DNA of 64,000 nucleotides from Actinoplanes subtropicus. GTDB taxonomy: Bacteria; Actinomycetota; Actinomycetes; Mycobacteriales; Micromonosporaceae. Shown here in pieces: positions 27,319 to 36,058 of the stretch. The DNA lies in contig NZ_JOJL01000006.1 in NCBI RefSeq assembly GCF_000721705.1, positions 62,001-126,000 of the forward strand, read 5' to 3'. A program made the position numbers and the translations under genes. Numbering within the stretch: position 1 is the stretch's first letter; every line of letters begins with the position of its first letter. Below the pieces are notes generated by a model that saw only the letters and a program-made list of their open reading frames with translations, was not told the DNA's origin and did no database searches.

Positions 27319-30300
27319 GTCAGATCGACCGAGTACGCCTCCTCCCGGACATCCGGGTCGGGGTGCTCGCGCAGCTGCAGCAGCAGGCCGCGCCAGGGAG
27401 CGGACCAGCCGAAGCTGACGCCCGGCCGGGTCAGCGCGACCGCGAACAGGCCGCCGGCCAGGTCGCCGCGCCCGGCCAGCCGCCGCACCGCCGGCTGCGC
27501 GAAGCCGGCGTCGATCCGGTGCCGCAGCTCCGTTGTCCGGGCCGAGACCAGGGCGGCGGTCCGGACGGCCAGCAGCGGCCGGCCGGCGCACCGGTCGGCG
27601 AGCTCGTCGAGGTTGTCCAGCCGGCCCAGCGCGACCAGCATCCGCAGGGCGGTGCCGGCGAACGACGGGAGCGTGGCCAACTGCCGGGCCGCGGCCACCG
27701 GGCCCGAGCGGTCGGTGTCGAGCGGCGCGGCGCGGGACCACTTCGCCGCGCCGCTCGCCAGCAGCTCGATCCGCCGGCGCTCCGGCTCGCCGAGCCCGCC
27801 TGCGGCCAGCCGGTCGAAGGTCAGGTCGAGTCCGCGTCCACGGGTCGTCTGCAGCAGCTGCGCGACCTCGACATCGACGGTCCGCACGTCCAGGTCGACG
27901 AGCCGCCCCACGACCAGCTCGGTGAGGTCGCCGGCCCAGGGCGCCCAGCCGCCGACCCGCTGGAACGCCGTCCGGCGCACCTCGCGGTCGTCGGCGCGGC
28001 AGGCCTCGACGATCAGCGCCGCGTAGCGCGGCCGGTGCCGCACGGCCACCGTCGAGACGTCGGCGGCCAGCACCGCGCGGCACTCCTCCCGGCTGCCGTG
28101 CCGCGCCGTGTCCAGGATCGACCAGCTCGCCGCCGTGTCCAGCCGGAGCCGGGCGGCGGCCACGATCGCGGCGCGGACGTCCCGGTGGGCCTGCGGATCC
28201 GCGTACGCGTCGAGCAACTCCCCCATGACCCCGGGCGGACCGTACCGGGCGATCAGCCGCGCCACCGCCTTCCGGCTGGTCACCTTGGCGCCGGGATCGA
28301 GCAGCACCGGCAGCAGCAGGGCCGGCACCCGCGACGGCGGCAGGAACCGGACGGCCCGGCCGGCCGCGTACAGCGCCACCCGGGCCCGGTCGTCGCCGGC
28401 GTGCGACAGCAGCAGCGGCAGCATCTCGGCCGGCCGGTCGATCCACACCAGCGCGCTCAGCGCCGCCTCGGCCAGCACCACGTCCGGCGAGTCCACATAG
28501 CGCAGCACCAGCTCGCGGCCCAGCTCGGGGATCGGCGCGGCGGCCCGGATCGCGACGGCGCGCGGCCGCGGGCCGGCCCCGGTGTCGGCCGCCGCCCGTT
28601 CCTGCAGCCGCAGGTAGGCGGCGTGCTGCCGGGGCAGCCACCGCTCGGCGTACAGCGTCCAGTGGGGCACCCAGCGCAGATGATCGGCGACGAACCGGCC
28701 GCGCGGCGGGTGGTCGAGCACCAGGTCGAGCAGGTCGGTGCGGGCCGCACAGAGCGTCTGCCAGACGATCGGGATCGTCACGGTCGTCCGGTCCGCCGCG
28801 AGGAGCCGGGCCACCCGGTCGCCGCGGCCGCGCGGGTTCGCGAGCCACAGCTCGATCGCCCGGTGGGCCGCCCACTCCGGGTTCCGCGGGGTGGTCGCGC
28901 GCAGCAGCAGCTCCTGCAGCCCGGGCACCCGCCAGGCGCGCTTGCCCAGCGCCCCGGTCAGCGCGAACAGCGGCCCGTAGTGGCCGCGCTCCAGCGCGCC
29001 GGTCACCCAGCCGCTCAACCGGTCGAAGACCAGCGCCTCCTGCCCACGACGCAGCACCGTGTCGAAGCGGCGCAGGACCGGCGCCTGCGCGGTCGAGCCG
29101 ACCAGGTCGATCGTGAGCAGCGCCCATTCGCGCAGCTCCGGGACGTCGACGTGGTGCTGCAGCGTGTCCGCGGCGAGCGAGCTGAGCGCGGCGGTCGTCG
29201 CGAACGATCCGTCCCGCGCCTCGACCGCGTCGGTGGTGATCCGGGTCAGCGCGGGCGCGCACGCCGCGCTGAGCAGCCGGGCGGCCGACCGGAGCGCGGT
29301 CAGAGCCGTCGAGCGCACCGGGTCCTGCTCGTTGCGCAGCCGGCCGAGCCGGTCCACCAGCTCGGCGATCACCTGCGGGTCGCGGGAGAGCCGGGCCGCG
29401 GAAACCAGCATGCGGTACGCCTGGCCACGCTCGCCGGCAGCGCCCGACCGCAGCGCCTCGGCCAGCGCGGCCGACGCCTCCGGCCAGGCCAGGAAGGAAC
29501 TCCACCACCGGGTGTCGTCCTCGCTCTCGCGTACCTTCGGCAGGCGCAGCACGCGGGTCGCCTCCCGGATCCGGAGCGCCTCCGGCAGGACGTCCATGAC
29601 CTCGGTGGACGGCATCTTCTCGGCCGTGTTCACGTCGCCCAGCGCGCCGTCGTAGAGCGCTCCGCGCCGGGCCGGCGGGACCGCGTCGAGCAGCGCCGCC
29701 AACGTGCCGTCATTGATCCGGATGATCCTGGCGAGCCGTACGAGCCGGTCGACCGGGAGAACCGCCAGCCGGCGCAGCAGGGCCGGCGGCAGGGCGGCCC
29801 GGGCGATCCACGCGGCGCGGTCCGGCGCCGTGAGCAACTCCAGGACGCGTTGCGGGTCGTGCGCGGCCAGCCGGCCATAGGCGGTCAGGCTGCCGGGCAG
29901 CCGGGTCCGCGGCGCGTACCGGCCGAGCAGGTCGAGGACGGCCGGCGGGTCGCCGTCGAGCAGCGGGTAACCCACCTGGTCCCAGATCCGCTCGCGGTCC
30001 TCCGGGCCGGCCGTGGCCAGCCGCGCCCCGGTCCGCTCGAGGAACACGCCCGGGTGCCGCCGCATGACCGACTCGGCGTCGATCGCGTGCTCCAGCTCGG
30101 GCAGCAGCGCCCGCACCACCGCCTCGCCACACGCGGGCAGCAGGGCCCCCGCCTCGTCGCCGAACTCCGCGTGGACCCAGCCGATCAGGGCGTCCGCGCT
30201 CTCCGGCGCGCGCAGCCGGCGCAGCTGCCGGTAGACCCGCCGCCGCTCCATCGCCGACAGGTCGGGCCGCACCCGGCCGAGCAGGCCGGCCCGGGCGGCC

Positions 30301-30554
30301 GCGCTCAGCGCCGCGGCCCGGACCGAGGGCCGCGGGTCGGCCAGCGCGGCCTCGAACCCGGCGTCGTCGCGCACCACCATCGATGCGATCAGGGCCAGGT
30401 GCCGCTCGTACCCGCCGAGGCCGCGCAGGTCGGCGCAGACCTCGGCGCGGTCGGGGGCGGTGCGCGCCCAGCCGGCCAGCCGGCGCAGCCGCTCGCGGTG
30501 CGCCAGCGGATCCAGGGAAGTCAGCAGGTGGCGTGTGGCGGAGAGCACGCGCAC
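27315..30554 (-). CDS. Large HEAT-repeat-like protein
   Basis: 1079 aa from GTG at 30554. The whole protein is alpha-helical with recurring HEAT-like pairs (DDAGFEAALADPRPSVRAAA, DDRARVALYAAGRAVRFLPP, KVTSRKAVARLIARYG, HRDVRAAIVAAARLRLDT, DDREVRRTAFQRVGGWAP). No signal, membrane segment or catalytic motif is seen. HEAT superhelices are protein or nucleic-acid scaffolds. It converges on the putative anti-sigma gene (4-bp overlap) and diverges from the glycosyltransferase fusion. Its role is unknown. Confidence 0.82.
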   Translation of the reverse strand: MRVLSATRHLLTSLDPLAHRERLRRLAGWARTAPDRAEVCADLRGLGGYERHLALIASMVVRDDAGFEAALADPRPSVRAAALSAAARAGLLGRVRPDLSAMERRRVYRQLRRLRAPESADALIGWVHAEFGDEAGALLPACGEAVVRALLPELEHAIDAESVMRRHPGVFLERTGARLATAGPEDRERIWDQVGYPLLDGDPPAVLDLLGRYAPRTRLPGSLTAYGRLAAHDPQRVLELLTAPDRAAWIARAALPPALLRRLAVLPVDRLVRLARIIRINDGTLAALLDAVPPARRGALYDGALGDVNTAEKMPSTEVMDVLPEALRIREATRVLRLPKVRESEDDTRWWSSFLAWPEASAALAEALRSGAAGERGQAYRMLVSAARLSRDPQVIAELVDRLGRLRNEQDPVRSTALTALRSAARLLSAACAPALTRITTDAVEARDGSFATTAALSSLAADTLQHHVDVPELREWALLTIDLVGSTAQAPVLRRFDTVLRRGQEALVFDRLSGWVTGALERGHYGPLFALTGALGKRAWRVPGLQELLLRATTPRNPEWAAHRAIELWLANPRGRGDRVARLLAADRTTVTIPIVWQTLCAARTDLLDLVLDHPPRGRFVADHLRWVPHWTLYAERWLPRQHAAYLRLQERAAADTGAGPRPRAVAIRAAAPIPELGRELVLRYVDSPDVVLAEAALSALVWIDRPAEMLPLLLSHAGDDRARVALYAAGRAVRFLPPSRVPALLLPVLLDPGAKVTSRKAVARLIARYGPPGVMGELLDAYADPQAHRDVRAAIVAAARLRLDTAASWSILDTARHGSREECRAVLAADVSTVAVRHRPRYAALIVEACRADDREVRRTAFQRVGGWAPWAGDLTELVVGRLVDLDVRTVDVEVAQLLQTTRGRGLDLTFDRLAAGGLGEPERRRIELLASGAAKWSRAAPLDTDRSGPVAAARQLATLPSFAGTALRMLVALGRLDNLDELADRCAGRPLLAVRTAALVSARTTELRHRIDAGFAQPAVRRLAGRGDLAGGLFAVALTRPGVSFGWSAPWRGLLLQLREHPDPDVREEAYSVDLT

Positions 30555-30660
30555 ATTCTGGCAGGACCCGCTTTATCGGCATTGACCCACCGATACGGGA
30601 GGGCTAGCGTGCGGATCATCAGGGAGATGGTTGCATGCGCATGCACAGGGGCCCGCGGCC

Positions 30661-32454
30661 GTGATCGTCACTTTGGTCATCGACACGTTCGGCGTGCACA
30701 ACAACGGCACCACGGTCTCGGCTGAACGCTTCGCCACCGCGCTTGTCGCGCGTGGACACACCGTACGCGTGGTGGCTTGCGGAAATCCCGAGGCCGGCGG
30801 CCCGGAAAGCAACCTCGAGATGCACTGGGTCCCGGAATTGGTGGTGCCGATCGCCAGCCGGTTCGCGCACCGGCAGAGCACGCTGTTCGCCAAACCGGTC
30901 CGGGAGGTGCTGACCAAGGCGATCCAGGACGCCGACGTGGTGCACATCTACCAGCCGTGGGCGCTGGGGCGGGCGGCCGAGCGGACGGCGCGGCAACTCG
31001 GGGTGCCGGCGATCGCGGCCTTCCACATCCAGCCGGAGAACATCACGTACAACGTCGGGCTGGGCTGGTTCCGGCCGGCCGCGCATTTCGTGTACCTCCT
31101 GATGCGGGTGCTGTTCTACCGGCGGTTCGCGGACATCCACTGCCCGTCGACGTTCATCGCGGCGCAGTTGCGGCAGCACGGATACCGCGCCCGGCTGCAC
31201 GTCGTCTCGAACGGCGTGGACGAGAATTTCCGGCCGCTTTCCGGGGAACGGCCGCCGGGCCGGCCGTTCCGCATCCTGATGGCCGGCCGCCTCTCGCCGG
31301 AGAAACGGCAGGACGTGCTGATCCGGGCGGTGCGCCGGTCCCGGCACGCGGCAGACATCGAGCTGCACATCGCCGGGCGCGGGCCGGCCGAGAAACGGCT
31401 GCGCCGGCTGGGCGCGCGGCTGCCGAACCCGCCGACCTTCGGCTCCTACGACCGGGACCAGCTGATCGGCCTGATTCACGACTGCGACCTCTACGTGCAC
31501 GCCTCGGACATCGAGATCGAGGGGATGGCCTGCCTGGAGGCGTTCTCCTGCGGCCTGGTCCCGGTCATCTCCGACAGCCGGCGCAGCGCGACGAGCCAAT
31601 TCGCGCTCGAGCCGCGCAACCTGTTCCACGCCGGGGATCCGTCGTCGCTGGCCGCGCGGATCGACGAATGGATCGACGATCCGGCCGGGCTGGCGAGCGC
31701 TTCCGAGACGTACGCCCGGTACGGCCGGCTCTATGCGGTCGACCGCAGCGCCAAGGCGATCGAACGGGTCTATCAGCGGGCCGGCGCGGCGCCGGAGGTT
31801 CCGGCCGGGTACGCGAACCGGCTCTACCGGATGCTGGCCACGTTCTTCTACTACGGGGTGGCGGTGCCGCTGCTGTTCCTGTGGACGCGGGTGGTCCTCG
31901 GCGTGCGCAGCGAGGGCAAGAGCCGGCTGCCCCGGGGCGGGGCGCTGACCGTCTGCAACCACGTGCACCTCCTGGACAGCGTGCTGGTCGCGCTGGCCAT
32001 GTTCCCCCGGCGGGTGGTGTTCACGGCGGCGGGGTTCAACCTCACCCATCCCTGGTACGGCTGGCTGGTGCGGCTGCTCGGCGGGGTGGCGGTGCCGCGT
32101 ACGACCGCTGGTCTGCCGTTGTTCTTCTCGGAACTTTCGCTCTTCCTGGCCGAGGGGCGGATCGTGCACTTCTTCCCCGAGGGCGAACTCGTGCCGTACG
32201 ACACCGGCCTGCGCGACTTCAAGCGCGGGGCGTTCCACCTGGCCGCGCAGGCCCGGGTGCCGGTCGTGCCGCTGTCGATCCGCTTCACGCCCCCGCGCGG
32301 ACTGCGCCGGCTGGTCCGCCGCAAGCCGACCATGGTGATCGTGGTCGGCGAGCCGATCGTGCCGGCCACCACCGACCCGCGCAGCGACCGGACCATCCGG
32401 ATGGAGATGGCCCGGCGCAGCATGCACGACCTGATCACGCGTGCCGCCTCGTAA
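30661..32454 (+). CDS. GT4 glycosyltransferase fused to a PlsC acyltransferase
   Basis: 597 aa. Residues 1-390 are a GT-B glycosyltransferase of family 4 (VIDTFGVHNNGTTVSAERFA, VVSNGVDENFRPL, ILMAGRLSPEKRQDVLIRAV, then HASDIEIEGMACLEAFSCGL with the EX7E-type element). Residues 420-597 are a 1-acylglycerol-3-phosphate acyltransferase domain (HX4D in VCNHVHLLDSV, FFPEGEL, VPVVPLSIRF). The fusion implies synthesis and acylation of a membrane glycolipid. The start is uncertain: TTG at 30631 after AGGGAG is an alternative to GTG 30661. Confidence 0.87.
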   Translation: MIVTLVIDTFGVHNNGTTVSAERFATALVARGHTVRVVACGNPEAGGPESNLEMHWVPELVVPIASRFAHRQSTLFAKPVREVLTKAIQDADVVHIYQPWALGRAAERTARQLGVPAIAAFHIQPENITYNVGLGWFRPAAHFVYLLMRVLFYRRFADIHCPSTFIAAQLRQHGYRARLHVVSNGVDENFRPLSGERPPGRPFRILMAGRLSPEKRQDVLIRAVRRSRHAADIELHIAGRGPAEKRLRRLGARLPNPPTFGSYDRDQLIGLIHDCDLYVHASDIEIEGMACLEAFSCGLVPVISDSRRSATSQFALEPRNLFHAGDPSSLAARIDEWIDDPAGLASASETYARYGRLYAVDRSAKAIERVYQRAGAAPEVPAGYANRLYRMLATFFYYGVAVPLLFLWTRVVLGVRSEGKSRLPRGGALTVCNHVHLLDSVLVALAMFPRRVVFTAAGFNLTHPWYGWLVRLLGGVAVPRTTAGLPLFFSELSLFLAEGRIVHFFPEGELVPYDTGLRDFKRGAFHLAAQARVPVVPLSIRFTPPRGLRRLVRRKPTMVIVVGEPIVPATTDPRSDRTIRMEMARRSMHDLITRAAS

Positions 32455-32572
32455 TTTCCTGGAGGGTGGGCCCGGGTCTAGCCGCGCGGGGGCCACTTCG
32501 ACCCTGCCGCGCTCGACCACTACGAAGCGATCCCCGGTGGTGCGGGCCAACGACCTCCCCTAGGCTCCGCCT

Positions 32573-35500
32573 ATGCGACGTGAGCCGCCGATCACTCTGC
32601 GTGGCGCCCTGCAATTGCTCGGGGTCTACGAGCGGCCGCTGGTCGATCGGCTGGATCGCCTGCTGGGCGGGGTGATCCTGGCCGCGGGCGCGCTGGCCAC
32701 GGTGCCGGCGCTCGCGCCGCTCGCGCCGATCTGGGGCTGGGTCGACCAGAAGAGCGAGGCCGTGGGCCTGCTACGAACGTGCCTGGATCGGGTGCAATCC
32801 CGCCTGTCGAAGGTACGCGGATACGAGCGGGTGGAACTGGTCGCCGCCGCGCACACGATGATCGTGGTCGCCGCGGTCTTCGAGGCCGTCCGGGCGGCAC
32901 TCCCCGACCACGTCTTCCGGGCCGTGGAGATCACCGAGGCGGAGCGGGAGAGGCTGTCCGCCGGCCGATATCGCGGCGCCTCGGACACCTTGCTCTCGAT
33001 TCTGTGGTCGTCCGGGGTGCCCACCCCGAGCGGCGTATCCGGATTCGCCGAGACCGAGACCACGGTACGAAGCTGGGCCGAGGGACTGGCCGACCGAGTT
33101 CTCGACTTCATCGACGGCCTGGCCGGTCACAGCGAAGCGATCGTCTTGCTTCGGTCGGCCGACCTGGCCGAGGCGGCGATGCGGCGGTATCGCACGCATT
33201 ACCTGCGGCTCGCCGCCACCGTCCCGGACTTCTGGATCTGGGCCCAGCTCGGCGAGCACTCGGCCACCCGCGCCGCCGTCCGCGAGGTCCGGGCCGACGT
33301 GCGGTCCGCGCTTTCCGGCCCGCCCGCGGCACTCGCCAGGATCGAGTCGTTGCTCGCCACGATGGTCGCCGGGACCGCCGCGCCCGGCCGTCGGCGCGAG
33401 GCGCTGGCCCGGGCCAACCGCGACGTCCTGAGCCGGCCGGTGGTGCGCTGGCCGGCGCGCGACGACCACGCCGAGGCGATCACGTTCCCCACGGTCGAGG
33501 AGAGCTACGTCAATCCGGCGTATCGATCGGCCGTCGCCGACCGCACCAGCCGGCCCGCCGACGAGACCTGGTGGGCCGGCCGGCCGGTCCGGCACGACCT
33601 CGACCTGATGGTCACCACGCTGCTGACCACCTTCGACGGCACCCGGCGTCCGCTGGTCCTGCTCGGCCACCCGGGCGGCGGCAAGTCGACCTTCACCAAG
33701 GTTCTGGCTGCGCGGCTGCCGGCCGAGTCGTACACCGTCCTGCGGGTCCCGCTGCGTCAGGTGGTCGCGAACGCGCCGATCCACCAGCAGATCAGGCAGG
33801 CGCTCGACCTGTCCACGCACGGCCGGGTGACCGACTGGTTCGAGCTGGCCGACGACGACGCGCGCACGGTCCGGATCCTTCTGCTCGACGGCCTCGACGA
33901 ACTGCTCCAGGCGACCACGCACGACCGGTCCGGCTTCCTCCACGAGGTGATGGAGTTCCAGCGGGACGAGGCGGCCCAGGAGCGGCCGGTGATGGTCGTG
34001 GTCACCTCGCGCACGGTCGTCGCCGAACGGGTCGACATCCCGCCGGGCACGCCGATCGCCAAGCTGGAGGAGTTCGACGACGACCAGATCGGGCAGTGGC
34101 TCGCGGCCTGGAACCGGGCGAACTCCGGCCGGGCGCGGCCGCTGGCCCGGGAGGCGGCGCTCGCCCATCCCGAACTCGCCCGTCAGCCACTGTTGCTGCT
34201 CATGCTGGCCATCTACCTGTCCGACCCCGAGCAGCCGGTCGACGACGGCGAGCTGTCGCTGACCGAGCTCTACCAACGGCTTCTGCGGAACTTCGCGGTG
34301 CGGGAGGTGCGCAAGAAGGCCGGGTCCCACCTCCGCGGCCCGGGCCTGGACGAGGCGGTGGCCGAGCAGCTCTACCGGCTGTCGGTCGCCGCGATCGGCA
34401 TGTTCAACCGCGGCCGGCAGGACATCACCGAGTCCGAGCTGGGCGCCGATCTGCACGGCCTGGATCCGGACGGCGGCACGGCGGTGGAGGACGAATCGGC
34501 CGGGCAGCGGGTGCTCGGCGAGTTCTTCTTCGTGCACGCCGCCGAGGCTCAGGTACGGCCGGACCAGCGGGAGGTGCGGCGCTGCTACGAGTTCCTGCAC
34601 GCCACCTTCGGCGAGTATCTGATCGCCTCGCTCGTCGTGGAGACGCTCGCCGACGTGGCCGGCGCGACCTTCGGCGGCGCTCGTGGCCGGCGGCGACCGG
34701 CCGACGATCTCCTCTACGCCCTGCTCACCCACCAGACCCTGGCATCCCGCCAGAAGATCCTCGAATTCGCCGGTGAACTGCTCCGGAACGTGCCCGGCCG
34801 ACGCCGCGAGGACATCGCCCACACGCTGGAACTGCTGATCCAGGGGTACGACCGGCGAATCGATGCCCGCCGCTACCCGCGCTACCGGCCCCTGCCGGAG
34901 ACCAACCTCCGGCCGATCGCGGCCTACTCGGCGAACCTGATCCTGCTGCGCGGACTGCTCGACGACCAGGTGCCGCTGTCCGCGTTGTGCCTGGAGCAGG
35001 AGCAGCCGATCGCCCGGTGGCGAGCCACCGTCAACCTGTGGCGGGCCGGGCTGGACGCGGACGGCTGGCAGGCGATGCTCGACTCGTTGTCGCTCGCCGA
35101 GGACGCCGTCCGGCTGAGTGCGCGCGCGGCCTACCCGCCGGAGTTCGGCGAGATCCTCTACACCCGGCTGCTCGGGGACCGGGTCGCCGCAGTGCAGCAG
35201 CGGCTCGGCGCGGCGTTCCATCGGAAGGCGCTGTACTACGTGGACGGCAACGACTGGGCCGAGATGATGGCCAGCTGGCTCCTCCCCGTGATCGCTCTCC
35301 CGGGCGAGGACAAGCTCGGCTTCATTCTGGCCGACCCGCCGCCGGATACACCGCAGCAGGACGTGAAAATGGTCGTCGCCATGATGTCCGATGCCATGGT
35401 GCGGCGGGCCCGGTTCTGGTCGCCCGTTTTCCTCCGGCTTCTCGTGGCCTGGCTCGTCCGATCCGGTCTGCTTCTTCAGGTGGAGCCGCTCGCGCTCGCG

Positions 35501-35878
35501 ACCGTGCTCATCGCACAGCCGGCCCTGGTGGATGAGTTCCCGTCACTGCGAGACCCCAGCCTCTATGACAGCGCCGCCAAGCTTCGGCTGTGGTTGGTCG
35601 TCGATCCGGCTTCCGGCGACCGCCGGGCCGAGTTGCTCGGCGATTCCCTTCGCGAGTTCCCCGACACGATGAAGCCGCAGGTCGACCATCTGATCCAGCG
35701 AACGACACTGTCGGCCGGTGTCACACCGATTTCCACCTCGGAGGGCTACTCCATTGTCACCAGCCGCGAGGGCGACGACGAGTCCGCCCCGCCCATCCAC
35801 GGCGGCTCGGTGAACGGGTCGCTGACGGAGTGGCAGGGCCTGGATCCGGACTCGCCGTTGCCTCAGCTGCTCTCGTAG
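32573..35878 (+). CDS. NACHT NTPase with NNH7-type N-terminus (bacterial NLR-like)
   Basis: 1101 aa. Residues 1-120 (TLRGALQLLGVYERPLVDRL, DRLLGGVILAAGA, ERVELVAAAHTMIVVAAVFE) match the pattern of the NACHT N-terminal helical domain 7. The NACHT core has Walker A LLGHPGGGKSTFTK (about residue 364) and Walker B RILLLDGLDELLQ with the typical D-x-x-DE, then VVTSRTV and RQPLLLLMLAIYL. Residues 700-1000 are helical and could be the sensor. bNACHT proteins are a known class of anti-phage NLRs; defence activity here is an inference. A -10-like TAGGCT lies 7 nt before the ATG and no ribosome binding site is visible, so it may be leaderless. Confidence 0.87.
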   Translation: MRREPPITLRGALQLLGVYERPLVDRLDRLLGGVILAAGALATVPALAPLAPIWGWVDQKSEAVGLLRTCLDRVQSRLSKVRGYERVELVAAAHTMIVVAAVFEAVRAALPDHVFRAVEITEAERERLSAGRYRGASDTLLSILWSSGVPTPSGVSGFAETETTVRSWAEGLADRVLDFIDGLAGHSEAIVLLRSADLAEAAMRRYRTHYLRLAATVPDFWIWAQLGEHSATRAAVREVRADVRSALSGPPAALARIESLLATMVAGTAAPGRRREALARANRDVLSRPVVRWPARDDHAEAITFPTVEESYVNPAYRSAVADRTSRPADETWWAGRPVRHDLDLMVTTLLTTFDGTRRPLVLLGHPGGGKSTFTKVLAARLPAESYTVLRVPLRQVVANAPIHQQIRQALDLSTHGRVTDWFELADDDARTVRILLLDGLDELLQATTHDRSGFLHEVMEFQRDEAAQERPVMVVVTSRTVVAERVDIPPGTPIAKLEEFDDDQIGQWLAAWNRANSGRARPLAREAALAHPELARQPLLLLMLAIYLSDPEQPVDDGELSLTELYQRLLRNFAVREVRKKAGSHLRGPGLDEAVAEQLYRLSVAAIGMFNRGRQDITESELGADLHGLDPDGGTAVEDESAGQRVLGEFFFVHAAEAQVRPDQREVRRCYEFLHATFGEYLIASLVVETLADVAGATFGGARGRRRPADDLLYALLTHQTLASRQKILEFAGELLRNVPGRRREDIAHTLELLIQGYDRRIDARRYPRYRPLPETNLRPIAAYSANLILLRGLLDDQVPLSALCLEQEQPIARWRATVNLWRAGLDADGWQAMLDSLSLAEDAVRLSARAAYPPEFGEILYTRLLGDRVAAVQQRLGAAFHRKALYYVDGNDWAEMMASWLLPVIALPGEDKLGFILADPPPDTPQQDVKMVVAMMSDAMVRRARFWSPVFLRLLVAWLVRSGLLLQVEPLALATVLIAQPALVDEFPSLRDPSLYDSAAKLRLWLVVDPASGDRRAELLGDSLREFPDTMKPQVDHLIQRTTLSAGVTPISTSEGYSIVTSREGDDESAPPIHGGSVNGSLTEWQGLDPDSPLPQLLS

Positions 35879-36009
35879 CCGGCCCTACGCCACCAGCGGC
35901 GGGACCGCCCAGGCCGGAAATCGTCGGTACATTCGGTCACCCTTTCGGCCCCGATGGACACCGAAGTGACGAAAGAACGCTCAGAGATTGACATCGGTGA
36001 AGGCCGGCT

Positions 36010-36023
36010 GACAGCGTTGTCAT
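36010..36023. promoter_or_regulatory. LacI-type operator before GH31 gene
   Basis: TGACAGCGTTGTCA has matching TGACA/TGTCA arms about a CG centre, the form of LacI/CRE sites in actinobacteria. It lies 36 nt upstream of the secreted GH31 start, so sugar-responsive repression is likely. The regulator gene is not in the window. Confidence 0.6.
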
Positions 36024-36058
36024 CGACAGACGTGACTGTCGAGAGCGGAGGACACGTC

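Noticed and set aside
27132..30725. 1197-codon plus-strand ORF opposite the HEAT-like gene
   Set aside because: Gln/Arg/Pro-rich shadow of the minus-strand gene, with no domains.
32454..32572. Toxin-antitoxin or small effector gene upstream of the NACHT gene
   Set aside because: The 118-bp gap holds no ORF with a start signal.
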